Assembly: GCF_934747485.1 (NCBI RefSeq)
Contig: NZ_CAKVGN010000010.1
Span: 1-56,118 of the forward strand
Source: an uncultured Brachyspira sp.
Lineage (GTDB): Bacteria > Spirochaetota > Brachyspiria > Brachyspirales > Brachyspiraceae
Length of the DNA stretch: 56,118 bases
Direction of reading: 5' to 3'
Below are positions 16,870-24,562 of this stretch, piece after piece. The notes beneath the pieces are model-generated. The model ran no database searches and had not been told where the DNA came from. It saw only the letters and a list, made by a program, of their open reading frames with translations. The position numbers were made by a program, and so were the translations under genes. Numbering within the stretch: the first letter of the stretch is position 1; each line of letters begins with the position of its first letter.

Positions 16870-17350
16870 ATACAGACTAAAAATTTTTAAGTTTTTTATT
16901 ATTTGTGGAGACTAGTCCCCCCTACTTCTTTTGGTGACCCAAAGAAGCAAAAGGACTGCATTAAAAAAACTAGCTTTTAAGCATATCCAAAAATATAAAT
17001 ATTATTTTATACCAATACATATTCCAACATACAAATTGTACTTTTTGCAACTTTTTGCTACGGGAAAAAGTTGAATAAAAAACTCATATAAAAAATATAA
17101 TTATTTTAAAATATTTAAGTTTTTTATTTGTGGCGGCATTGCCCCCTGCGAAACGTGCCCATATGGTACACGCCACTAGTTCTTCTGTTGCCACAAAGAA
17201 GCAAAAGGATTGCATTAAAAAAACTATCTTTTAAGCATATCCAAAAATACAAATATTATTTTATACCAATACATATTCCAACATACAAATTGTACTTTTT
17301 GCAACTTTTTGACGAAATCCGCACCGTGTAATCTGTGGGGAAAAGAATAA
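16870..17350 (+). repeat. Mosaic hairpin repeat array E, two tandem forward units
   Basis: Two successive units fill this gap. Unit 1 starts TTAAGTTTTTTATT (16887), has ACTAGTCCCCCC, the compact hairpin CTTCTTTTGG/CCCAAAGAAG, spacer, and the 26-nt right block 17048-17073 followed by AATAAAAAACT, the inverted counterpart of its start. Unit 2 starts TTAAGTTTTTTATT (17116) with GGCATTGCCCCC. Positions 16941-17057 and 17195-17311 match over 117 bases with three differences. Unit 2's right block is expanded by GACGAAATCCGCACCGTG. Confidence 0.9.
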
Positions 17351-17397
17351 CAAAAAATTAATAAAATATAGTTTTTTTAATATATTAAAAAATAGCT

Positions 17398-17937
17398 CTA
17401 ATCCGCTTTGCTTTCTAAATAATTGTATATATCTTCAAACCCCTCAAACTCTGCTATGTCTATTGGTTTTAATGAAAGATTGTCTTTAATGTTAATATCC
17501 GCCCCTAACTCTACAAGCGATACTACAGCTTCATACTTTCCATATTGTGCTGCTAAATGCAAAGCTGTTCTTCCGTCATTGTCTTTTTCGTTAATATTAT
17601 CAATTTGCTTTGCAATGTCTTTTATAATATCACTATCCCCATAAAACACAGCATACATCAAAATGTTTCTGCCGTTACTGTCTTTTAATGTATAATCAAT
17701 TTTTTTTCTGTTGTCTAATATTATTTTTTTTATTTCGTTTTTGTTTGAATTATTATCAGATAAAAGATGCATCAAAACTGTAAGACCTTCATTATCTTTT
17801 TTGTTTATATCAAAAGAAGAAGACTTTTTTAAATTATAAAACATAAATAATAAATAACATAACACAGCTATTAAAATTATAAAGCCAATATTATAGTATG
17901 TTTTTTTATTTCGTTTAACTTTCTTTTTATTTTTCAT
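17398..17937 (-). CDS. Membrane-anchored ankyrin-repeat protein
   Basis: 179 residues from the ATG at 17937 (GGA 7 bases upstream; a TTG start 12 bases earlier is less likely). A basic N-terminus (KNKKKVKRNKK) and one membrane helix (about 18-37) are followed by three to four ankyrin-type repeats: NEGLTVLMHLLSDN, NGRNILMYAVFYGD, DGRTALHLAAQYGKYEAVVS and a final SLKPIDIAEFEG. It would present a protein-binding repeat at the membrane surface. It starts 13 bases after the preceding gene, so the two form a unit. Confidence 0.85.
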   Translation of the reverse strand: MKNKKKVKRNKKTYYNIGFIILIAVLCYLLFMFYNLKKSSSFDINKKDNEGLTVLMHLLSDNNSNKNEIKKIILDNRKKIDYTLKDSNGRNILMYAVFYGDSDIIKDIAKQIDNINEKDNDGRTALHLAAQYGKYEAVVSLVELGADINIKDNLSLKPIDIAEFEGFEDIYNYLESKAD

Positions 17938-17950
17938 TATATTATCCAAA

Positions 17951-18721
17951 TTATAAAGAAAATATATCTTTTATTATATAAACAAAATCTTGTTTTGGAA
18001 ACTTTTGAATTGTTATAATATCTTCTACTTTTTCTGCATAATACAATTTATTTTCTGAAGGCATATAAGAAACTGAAAATATTTGTGCATTAGAGTTAAG
18101 AAGCTTTTCTTTAGTGTAGCCTTCTTTTGATATATTAATTATTCTCTCAGAAATATTATCTCCAAAGAAAATAAATACAGCATGATTATATAGCTTTGCT
18201 TTTAATATTTTTTGTTTCTCATTTTCTGTTTTAAATAATTTTTGATTATCATCTATATATAAATCTAATATTTCATTTAATTCGTTTTTTACAGTTGTAA
18301 GGACTGCTTCTGTATCTTTATCTATATCCAAAAGTAAAAAATAGTAGGCATATATTGTTATAGATTTTTTATTTTTTACAACATCTATATTAATAAAAAC
18401 CCTCGAAGAGTTTATAGAATACATACTATATCCAAAATATTTGAGTCTTTCTATAATATGCTCTTTTGTAACATTTGTTTTTATATTATGTTCTAATATT
18501 GAATTGTATCTAATAAAGTTTAAATATCTCTTATTGATGTTTGATATATATAAATAAGCAAAAATTATTGTTATTATTTCTAATGCTATTAAAATTACAG
18601 TGATATATATTTTATTGTTGTTATAAATAGATAAGAATATTAAGTTGGCAAACGCTATGGCGATTAAACCATAAACGCTTGCCCTTAATAACTCTTTTTT
18701 GAAGGAGAACTTTTTTTCCAT
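17951..18721 (-). CDS. Two-helix membrane protein of unknown function
   Basis: 256 residues. Two adjacent membrane helices (about 14-32 and 37-55) precede a 190-residue soluble domain with mixed alpha/beta pattern and no motif I recognise. It lies between fliE and the ankyrin gene with small gaps on both sides (27 and 13 bases), so it is likely to be the fourth gene of the flgB-flgC-fliE transcript. fliF would be expected in this position in many bacteria, but this protein is far too short and different to be FliF. Confidence 0.7.
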   Translation of the reverse strand: MEKKFSFKKELLRASVYGLIAIAFANLIFLSIYNNNKIYITVILIALEIITIIFAYLYISNINKRYLNFIRYNSILEHNIKTNVTKEHIIERLKYFGYSMYSINSSRVFINIDVVKNKKSITIYAYYFLLLDIDKDTEAVLTTVKNELNEILDLYIDDNQKLFKTENEKQKILKAKLYNHAVFIFFGDNISERIINISKEGYTKEKLLNSNAQIFSVSYMPSENKLYYAEKVEDIITIQKFPKQDFVYIIKDIFSL

Positions 18722-18748
18722 TATTTGTTTAATTAAAAAAATTATTTA

Positions 18749-19108
18749 TTATCTATATGAAGTTACTTCCTGATAAGCTCTTACAGCTCTATCAACTACA
18801 GCTTTAGTAAAACTGAGTGATAATTCAGCCTCAGCAATAGCGTTTATTACATCAGAAACATCAACCTGATCAGGTCTAATTCCAGCTTGAACTATAATAT
18901 TATCTTTCTCAACTTGCTTTTGATTAACAGATTCTATTGCATCGCTAAGCATAGTACCAAAATTGCTTATCAAATCATTGTTAGAACCTCTTCTCAACAT
19001 CTGAGCTGGTCCATAATGACGAGGGTCTGTAGTCTTTAATACAAATCCATAATTATCACCAACATTACCTGTTTTAGAATAAGCACTCATTACGCTGTTA
19101 ATATCCAT
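18749..19108 (-). CDS. fliE: Flagellar hook-basal body protein FliE
   Basis: 119 residues. The conserved C-terminal FliE part is plain: VDVSDVINAIAEAELSLSFTKAVVDRAVRAYQEVTSYR. FliE joins the MS ring (FliF) to the proximal rod and is exported by the flagellar type III system. The N-terminal third is poorly conserved, as usual. It follows flgC by 20 bases on the same strand. The FliF gene, which usually comes next in spirochaetes, is not here. Confidence 0.94.
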   Translation of the reverse strand: MDINSVMSAYSKTGNVGDNYGFVLKTTDPRHYGPAQMLRRGSNNDLISNFGTMLSDAIESVNQKQVEKDNIIVQAGIRPDQVDVSDVINAIAEAELSLSFTKAVVDRAVRAYQEVTSYR

Positions 19109-19128
19109 AAAAATATCCTTATATATAA

Positions 19129-19590
19129 TTAATATCTAATAATATTCAAAGCACTTCCAAACATAGTTTTAGCAGATTGAATCATAGTAGAGTTAGCCTC
19201 ATAAGCCCTTGAAGCCTCCATCATATCAACCATCTCTGTAACAGGATTAACATTAGGCATCTCTACATATCCAGCCTTCTCACCATACTTAATAGCATCT
19301 GGGTGTGAAGGGTCATAAACAAATCTTGTAGCAGTTTCCATATCTTTCTCTATGCTGAATACTCTTACACCTGTACCAACATTAGGCTGCAAAGCTTCTG
19401 GTAAAAAAGGGCTTCTATATTTATTGCCGTCATCTCTTGGCTTAAATACTACTCTGCTTCTTCTAAAAGCTCCGCCCTCTGTAGTGCGTGTTGTATTAAC
19501 ATTAGCTATGTTGTCTGCTATTACATCAAGTCTTGTTCTTTGTGCAGTTAGACCGCTTCCAGATGTATTAATTATTGAAAATATTCCCAT
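19129..19590 (-). CDS. flgC: Flagellar basal-body rod protein FlgC
   Basis: 153 residues, normal length. Signatures are SGLTAQRTRLDVIADNIANV (the rod/hook N-terminal helix with the DNIANxNT motif), VEMPNVNPVTEMVDMMEASR and the C-terminal coiled helix YEANSTMIQSAKTM. It forms part of the proximal rod of the periplasmic flagellum. Spacing to flgB is about 30 bases, so the rod genes are co-transcribed leftwards. Confidence 0.96.
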   Translation of the reverse strand: MGIFSIINTSGSGLTAQRTRLDVIADNIANVNTTRTTEGGAFRRSRVVFKPRDDGNKYRSPFLPEALQPNVGTGVRVFSIEKDMETATRFVYDPSHPDAIKYGEKAGYVEMPNVNPVTEMVDMMEASRAYEANSTMIQSAKTMFGSALNIIRY

Positions 19591-19620
19591 TTACTCACTC
19601 CTTAAAATGACTAACAATAT

Positions 19621-20049
19621 TTAAGCATTGCCTATCATTCTTCTAATATCTCTATATTGAGCATTCACTATTTGTGAAAACATTTGATAGCGTAAAGTGT
19701 TTTTAGCCTCTTCAGCCATCTCTTTATCTATATCAACATTGTTTTTATCGTTTCTGTAGTTTGTATCATAATCTACTGTAATAGTAGGAGATACTTCGCT
19801 ATAATCCATAGGCATATTAAAAGGAAAATGTCTTGGGTCTGTTCTTTTTGCTTCCATGCCGTCATATTTCTCGCTGTCTAAAGCTCTTGCTAATTGATAT
19901 TCAAAAGTAACATCGCTTCTTTTAAAATTTGGTGTAGAAACATTGGCTATATTGTCTGCTATCACTTCTGCTCTAAGCCCATAAACATTTAACAGCTTTT
20001 TAGCAATAGTCATAGTTTTGGCATATGTTGTATCTGCAAACATGCTCAT
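19621..20049 (-). CDS. flgB: Flagellar basal-body rod protein FlgB
   Basis: 142 residues. The N-terminal region has NVYGLRAEVIADNIANVSTP followed by NFKRSDVTFEYQLARAL, characteristic of FlgB; the C-terminus ends in a helix with QMFSQIVNAQYRDIRRMI. It is the first gene of the flgB-flgC-fliE unit and the most membrane-proximal rod component along with FlgC. Upstream is a repeat array, so the promoter must lie in the last 60-90 bases before the start. Confidence 0.95.
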   Translation of the reverse strand: MSMFADTTYAKTMTIAKKLLNVYGLRAEVIADNIANVSTPNFKRSDVTFEYQLARALDSEKYDGMEAKRTDPRHFPFNMPMDYSEVSPTITVDYDTNYRNDKNNVDIDKEMAEEAKNTLRYQMFSQIVNAQYRDIRRMIGNA

Positions 20050-20144
20050 AATTATAATCCTAATAAAATAATACTTATGTTAAGTTTCGGTTTAATAAAA
20101 AAAGGCTTTAGCAATTTTTTAGCATTATTTTAATTAAAAATATT

Positions 20145-20400
20145 TTTAATTTTATTCAACTTTTTCCCGCCGCAAAAAGTTGCAAAAAGTGCAAATGTTA
20201 TAACTTTATATGTTTGGAATATATAAATCTAAAATAATATTTATATTTTGTTATATATAAAAAGCTATACTTCATAAAAATGCAGTCCTTTTGCTTCTTT
20301 GGGCCACCAAAAGAAGTGGGGGTACGGGGGCTAGCCCCCGAGAATAAAAAACATAAAAATATTTTTTGACAGACTTAAAAATTTTTTAATATATATTACA
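20145..20400 (-). repeat. Mosaic hairpin repeat F, one complete reverse unit
   Basis: The cleanest single unit. Read left to right it shows ATTTTATT, the 26-nt right-block hairpin (20157-20182), an A/T spacer with TTTGGAATATATAAA, the left block TGCAGTCC plus CTTCTTTGG/CCAAAAGAAG (about 20294-20316), the perfect palindrome CGGGGGCTAGCCCCCG (20325-20340), GAGAATAAAAAACATAAAAA and CAGACTTAAAAATTTTTTAA. It occupies the gap between flgB and the aminotransferase gene. Confidence 0.92.
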
Positions 20401-20404
20401 TTTA

Positions 20405-20438
20405 CTTTAAAACAAAACAGGCGGCTTCATCGCCGCCC
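20405..20438 (-). terminator. Intrinsic terminator of the aminotransferase gene
   Basis: On the minus strand GGCGGC and GCCGCC (20437-20420) form a strong stem around GATGAA, followed by TGTTTTGTTTT. Confidence 0.85.
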
Positions 20439-20466
20439 TTTAAATATATTATAATAATAAGGAAAA

Positions 20467-21660
20467 TTATTGAGATTTTTTCATGTCTTCTATTACTTTT
20501 GCAAGTATTGATATACCTTTATCTATATTCTCAAAAGAAGAGTTAGTATAATTCAATCTAAAAGTACCCTCTCCTCTTTTTCTCTCATAGAAAGGTTCTC
20601 CGGCTGTAACTGCAACTCCTGCCTCTGCCGCTCTTTTACCCAATTCTATAGCATCTAAACCTTTAGGCAATGTAGCCCATATAAACATACCGCCTTCTGG
20701 GTGAGTCCAATGCATATCTTTAGGCATGTATTTATCTAAGCATTCAAGCATACAATTACATTGCTTGCCGTATAAATCTATAATAGTTTTTATATGCTCA
20801 TCATAATCATTATCTTTTAAATATTCAGCAACAACCATCTGAGAAAATATGTTAGTATGCATATCTACAAGCTGTTTATACTCTTTCATTTTTGTAACAA
20901 GCTCTTTTACAGGCGAAGCAATCCAGCCCAATCTTAAACCAGGTGCTACTGTTTTTGAGAAAGTACCAAGAAGTATAGCCTGTTCACCTAATAATTTACC
21001 GAAAGAATTTTGATGCTCGCCTTTAAATCTTAACTCTCCATAAGGGTTATCTTCTACCAAGAAAGTATCGCTCTTTTTTATTATATTAGCTATCTTTTCT
21101 CTAACTTCATTAGTATATGTTATTCCTGTTGGGTTTTGAAAAGTAGAAATAGAATAAAAGAATTTAGGGTTATATTTTTCTATTACATTTTTAACCTCTT
21201 CAACATCAGCCCCATCTTCTTTAAGATTTACCGTTTGAATATTTGCATTATATAAGTGAAAAGTTTGAAGTGCTGCCAAATATGAAGGGTCTTCAAGCAT
21301 AATATTATCCCCTGCATCAACTAATACAGAAGCTATAATATCCAAAGCCTGCTGAGAACCATTTGTAATAACAATATCACTAGCCTCAACATTAACTCCT
21401 CTCTTTTTATACCTGTTGGCGATAAACTCTCTCAAAGGCAAATAACCATCAACACTGTTATACTGTAAAGCACCAGCTCCATTATTCGATAAAACCTTAA
21501 TACAAGCCTCTTTTACAGCCTCCACTGGAAATGATGAAGGATTAGGAAGTCCGCCTGCAAATGATATTAAATTACCCTTCGCAGCAACTTCTAACATCAT
21601 CTTAACAAAATCGCCTTGAAAATCTTCTTGCAATGCTCTTTTAGATAATCTTAATTTCAT
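20467..21660 (-). CDS. PLP-dependent aminotransferase (2-aminoadipate/aromatic type)
   Basis: 397 residues from the ATG at 21660; GGA about 7 bases upstream supports it, while a longer start would run into the upstream gene. Class I/II fold with LISFAGGLPNPSSFP, TNGSQQALDIIASVLVD, EDPSYLAALQTF, YSISTFQNPTGITY, VEDNPYGELRF, the PLP lysine in LGTFSKTVAPGLRLGW, and FIWATLP near the end. These are typical of MocR/LysN-like aminotransferases that act on aromatic, branched-chain or 2-aminoadipate substrates. There is no GntR domain, so it is the enzyme-only form. Confidence 0.93.
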   Translation of the reverse strand: MKLRLSKRALQEDFQGDFVKMMLEVAAKGNLISFAGGLPNPSSFPVEAVKEACIKVLSNNGAGALQYNSVDGYLPLREFIANRYKKRGVNVEASDIVITNGSQQALDIIASVLVDAGDNIMLEDPSYLAALQTFHLYNANIQTVNLKEDGADVEEVKNVIEKYNPKFFYSISTFQNPTGITYTNEVREKIANIIKKSDTFLVEDNPYGELRFKGEHQNSFGKLLGEQAILLGTFSKTVAPGLRLGWIASPVKELVTKMKEYKQLVDMHTNIFSQMVVAEYLKDNDYDEHIKTIIDLYGKQCNCMLECLDKYMPKDMHWTHPEGGMFIWATLPKGLDAIELGKRAAEAGVAVTAGEPFYERKRGEGTFRLNYTNSSFENIDKGISILAKVIEDMKKSQ

Positions 21661-21745
21661 ATTTAAATCCATAAATAAATTTTTTTTATTATACAATACT
21701 ATTAACAATAATGCTATAGCAATACAATAAAAAAACTTTATTTTT

Positions 21746-22267
21746 TTATATTTTAACAATATCCCCTATTAAAACTTTTTTCTCCCAATTTATATCGTTT
21801 TCTCTCGGAGCAGGAAAAGTTTTCCAATTAACTTTTTTATTTGCCGCCCACACTTCTTTAGATTCAAAAACCCCATTATTCTTCATCCAATCATTAAGCT
21901 TTTTATAATATGATGCCTTATAAGCATAAGTGTAATAAAGTTTATCATTCTCTACAATATATCCTTCCATAAAAGTAACTTTGATAGAACCATAAGCAGA
22001 AAATACAAGCATAAATTTATTAATAAAATCAGTATTACTATAAACAGCCATCTTATTATTTTTAGCTTTTATCAGAGCAAGTTTTTTTTTATTATCTATA
22101 ACAATAGAACCATCTTCCTGAAAAACATATTTTTTTTCAGCATTTACAACTCTATTTTTAACAGACCTAATCCAATCTCCATCATAAGATATAACTCTAT
22201 TATTAGTAATAAAAAATAGAACAGCGATAACAGCAACTATTACAGCTATAATAAATATATATTGCAC
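21746..22267 (-). CDS. Membrane-anchored protein, paralogue of the upstream gene
   Basis: 173 residues with one N-terminal membrane helix (about 2-21). The soluble part is similar to the protein at 22280-22810: MEGYIVENDKLYYTYAYKAS aligns with VEGYALNGSKLTRYLNYIDS, both followed by a Tyr/Lys-rich helix ending in W-x-x-N-N, and both end with a W-T/K-x-F/Y-P-x-P...D-I/V-N-W segment. No known domain is recognised. It is co-directional with the paralogue, 12 bases apart. Its 3' end is about 85 bases from the start of the aminotransferase. Confidence 0.75.
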   Translation of the reverse strand: MQYIFIIAVIVAVIAVLFFITNNRVISYDGDWIRSVKNRVVNAEKKYVFQEDGSIVIDNKKKLALIKAKNNKMAVYSNTDFINKFMLVFSAYGSIKVTFMEGYIVENDKLYYTYAYKASYYKKLNDWMKNNGVFESKEVWAANKKVNWKTFPAPRENDINWEKKVLIGDIVKI

Positions 22268-22279
22268 CCTGCTAAAACC

Positions 22280-22810
22280 TTAATATAATTCTCCGGCATA
22301 AGAACCTTCAGCCCAGTTAACATCTTCAGGCTGCGGTATAGGGTATTCTGTCCATTTAGCATCTTGTTTTGCAACTTTCATATCATTGCTCAATGTAATA
22401 TTATTATCTTCCCATTTCTTTAATTTTGCTTTATAACTATCTATGTAATTTAAATATCTAGTTAATTTAGAACCATTTAAAGCATATCCTTCAACTAATA
22501 CCACTCCAAGACTAGGAGCACTTTGATAGAAATGACTTAAAGGCACCTGATGTGTATAATAAACTTGAGAGTCTGATCTAGCACCCAAAAAGTGATATTC
22601 TTTTATCAATAAAAAAGGACTTCTTCCAGAAACTAATACTAAATTTCCGCCCGGTATTCCCTCATATAAAGCCCCTTGCATATCTATAGTTTTTCTGTTA
22701 ATAAAATTAATCCAGTTTTGTGAATACTCACTATCTTTAGTAATATTTTGAGCATTCAATAAACTAAAGAAACTAATAGATAATAATAAAGAAAATAATA
22801 CTCTTCTCAT
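22280..22810 (-). CDS. Secreted protein, paralogue of the downstream gene
   Basis: 176 residues from the ATG at 22810 (GGAG 7 bases upstream). A signal peptide (MRRVLFSLLLSISFFSLLNA, cleaved before QNITK) replaces the membrane anchor of its paralogue. The mature part contains ISGRSPFLL-like strands (VSGRSPFLLIKEYHFLG), VEGYALNGSKLTRYLNYIDS and the ending WTEYPIPQPEDVNW. The pair looks like a tandem duplication that diverged in targeting: one periplasmic, one anchored. Function is unknown. Confidence 0.75.
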   Translation of the reverse strand: MRRVLFSLLLSISFFSLLNAQNITKDSEYSQNWINFINRKTIDMQGALYEGIPGGNLVLVSGRSPFLLIKEYHFLGARSDSQVYYTHQVPLSHFYQSAPSLGVVLVEGYALNGSKLTRYLNYIDSYKAKLKKWEDNNITLSNDMKVAKQDAKWTEYPIPQPEDVNWAEGSYAGELY

Positions 22811-22927
22811 AACAATACTCCATAATATACTCATACTAATAAAAATAAATAAAATTAATAAAAGTAAAAATATTATGTAAATATTATCGTAAATTATTTG
22901 TTTATTTATTAAAAAATATATGAATTA

Positions 22928-23518
22928 TTAATATATAAATATTCTTTGCATAATAATATCAGATATACATTCAGCAAGTTCATGAGGCTTAATATTGCAA
23001 TCATTCAAAATCCATTCGCTAATTACAGTAATAAAAGCACCAGAATAAAAAGCTCCTATTACATTAAATAAATAATCTTTATCAGGCTTTGCAAGCTTCA
23101 TATCTTTTACGCCCTCTATAACATAATCTTCTAAATACTTCTGCAATATTTTTGTAATGCTATTATCTTTATTGTTTTGAAAAATAATTTTTAAATATTT
23201 TCTATTAAAATAAAAATACTGCAAAATTTTTATCATTATATCTATGTGAAAGTCTTTTAATTTATCTTCTATTTTGTATCTTTGCAAATCTTCTAAAAAC
23301 TTTGCTTCATACTCATCTAATTTTGATTTTAAAAGTTCGTATTTATCATTAAAATAAGTATAAAAAGTGCTTCTATGCATTTTTGCCTTTTGACATATAT
23401 CTATTACTCTAATCTCTTCAAAAGGTTTTTCTTCAAGCAAAGAAGCTAAAGCATCTTCTAATATCTTTTTAGTTTTATTAACTTTTGAAGTTGACTTATT
23501 ATGGTGAGGATCCTTCAT
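22928..23518 (-). CDS. TetR-family transcriptional regulator
   Basis: 196 residues from the ATG at 23518 (an ATG at 23524 is possible; GCGGG fits 23518 better). The N-terminal helix-turn-helix reads IRVIDICQKAKMHRSTFYTYFNDKYELL at about residues 41-70, the classic TetR signature. The C-terminal ligand domain (IMIKILQYFYFNRKYLKIIFQNN) resembles the TetR_C_8 group, found with DhaS-like regulators. It is divergent from the interrupted lipoprotein gene and upstream of the paralogue pair; which of these it controls is not evident, and I see no clear operator palindrome. Confidence 0.88.
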   Translation of the reverse strand: MKDPHHNKSTSKVNKTKKILEDALASLLEEKPFEEIRVIDICQKAKMHRSTFYTYFNDKYELLKSKLDEYEAKFLEDLQRYKIEDKLKDFHIDIMIKILQYFYFNRKYLKIIFQNNKDNSITKILQKYLEDYVIEGVKDMKLAKPDKDYLFNVIGAFYSGAFITVISEWILNDCNIKPHELAECISDIIMQRIFIY

Positions 23519-23657
23519 ACACATACCCGCAATACAAATTATTTTTTACTATTATATTATAAATCTAAATAATGTAAACTTTTAAATTAAAAAATATCAA
23601 TATTTTATTATAACAATTTTTTAAGGTTATAAAAATATAGAGTTTAAAAAATAATTT

Positions 23658-24377
23658 ATGAAAAATATAATATTAATTTTGACATGCTTTTTAGCATCAT
23701 CCTGTTCCTCCCCAAACAACCCAAATTATAAAGGAACCTACTCAAGCAAATACGGTAAATTATATTTAAATAACGGCAATATATTATGCTATGAGCTTGG
23801 AGTAAATACTGCATCAAATGAAGCAGAAATATACAATGCTAAAATAGTTTTTGATGTAAGTGAAGATAAAATTATCGTAAAAATAAGTCAAAGCTGAGAA
23901 ATAAAAGAAACATTTGAAGCAAATAAAATATCTGATACTATAGACTATAAAGATTATAAAGATTATACAAATGGCACTTATAATCCGCCTACTTCATTCA
24001 AAGAAGAAGATTATGCATTATACATATATGATTCTTTAATACCTCAAAATGGAAAATATTACAGAGAGTTATTAAATGAATATAGAGCTTATTTTCCAAA
24101 TTATGGAGAGTATATACCAAGAACTGTAAGGGTGGGATACTATAAAACTGATGTCGGATATAAAGCTTATATATTAAATGACCATAATATAGGAAACGGT
24201 CCGGGCTCTGCAAGAAGAGATTATAGAATATTTTTTACGCATTCTGTTTTAGCTATATCTGATTTAATAAATGGAGATGTTCCAGCATTTGCCGTATACA
24301 ATCCAACAGAAGTTCAAAAGATAGTAACAAAATTATCGGAGATTTATATGATATTTCCAGAAGATGGTAAAAAATAA
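23658..24377 (+). pseudogene. Lipoprotein gene with one in-frame TGA (broken gene or recoded)
   Basis: A 240-codon frame is open from 23658 to 24377 except for TGA at 23895-23897 (codon 80). The first part has a lipoprotein signal peptide (IILILTCFLASSC, lipobox Cys about residue 16). The part beyond the TGA is in the same frame and clearly protein-like, ending in a conserved-looking region (DVGYKAYILNDHNIGNGPG). No frameshift is needed. A TGG-to-TGA change would restore Trp. Because selD is the next gene, selenocysteine insertion must be considered, but the bases after the TGA offer only a weak 5-bp hairpin (23912-23924) without the usual GU loop. A nonsense mutation is the simpler reading. 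Confidence 0.65.
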
Positions 24378-24494
24378 ATTATTTTTATTGTGTATTAAAA
24401 ATAATTTTAGCTTTCTAATTAATTTATTTATGCATAAGTTTATATAATAATTTTTTTTATGAATTAATTTATATATATACTAAAAAAACCTTAA

Positions 24495-24522
24495 TTGACA
24501 TTTTTAATCGTTTAAATATAAT
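24495..24522 (+). promoter_or_regulatory. Sigma-70-type promoter of selD
   Basis: Consensus TTGACA (24495-24500), a 16-base spacer and consensus TATAAT (24517-24522). The transcript would start near 24529, so selD does not depend on read-through from the interrupted gene. Confidence 0.7.
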
Positions 24523-24562
24523 TATAAATAATTAACTATTTTTAGAGGATACAATATTATTT

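Noticed and set aside
18722..20466. Missing fliF due to a broken gene
   Set aside because: No remnant of FliF sequence is seen after fliE; the gene is simply located elsewhere, if present.
23895..23897. Alternative genetic code with TGA as Trp
   Set aside because: Trp is encoded by TGG throughout, and TGA serves as a normal stop (for example at 43683-43685).
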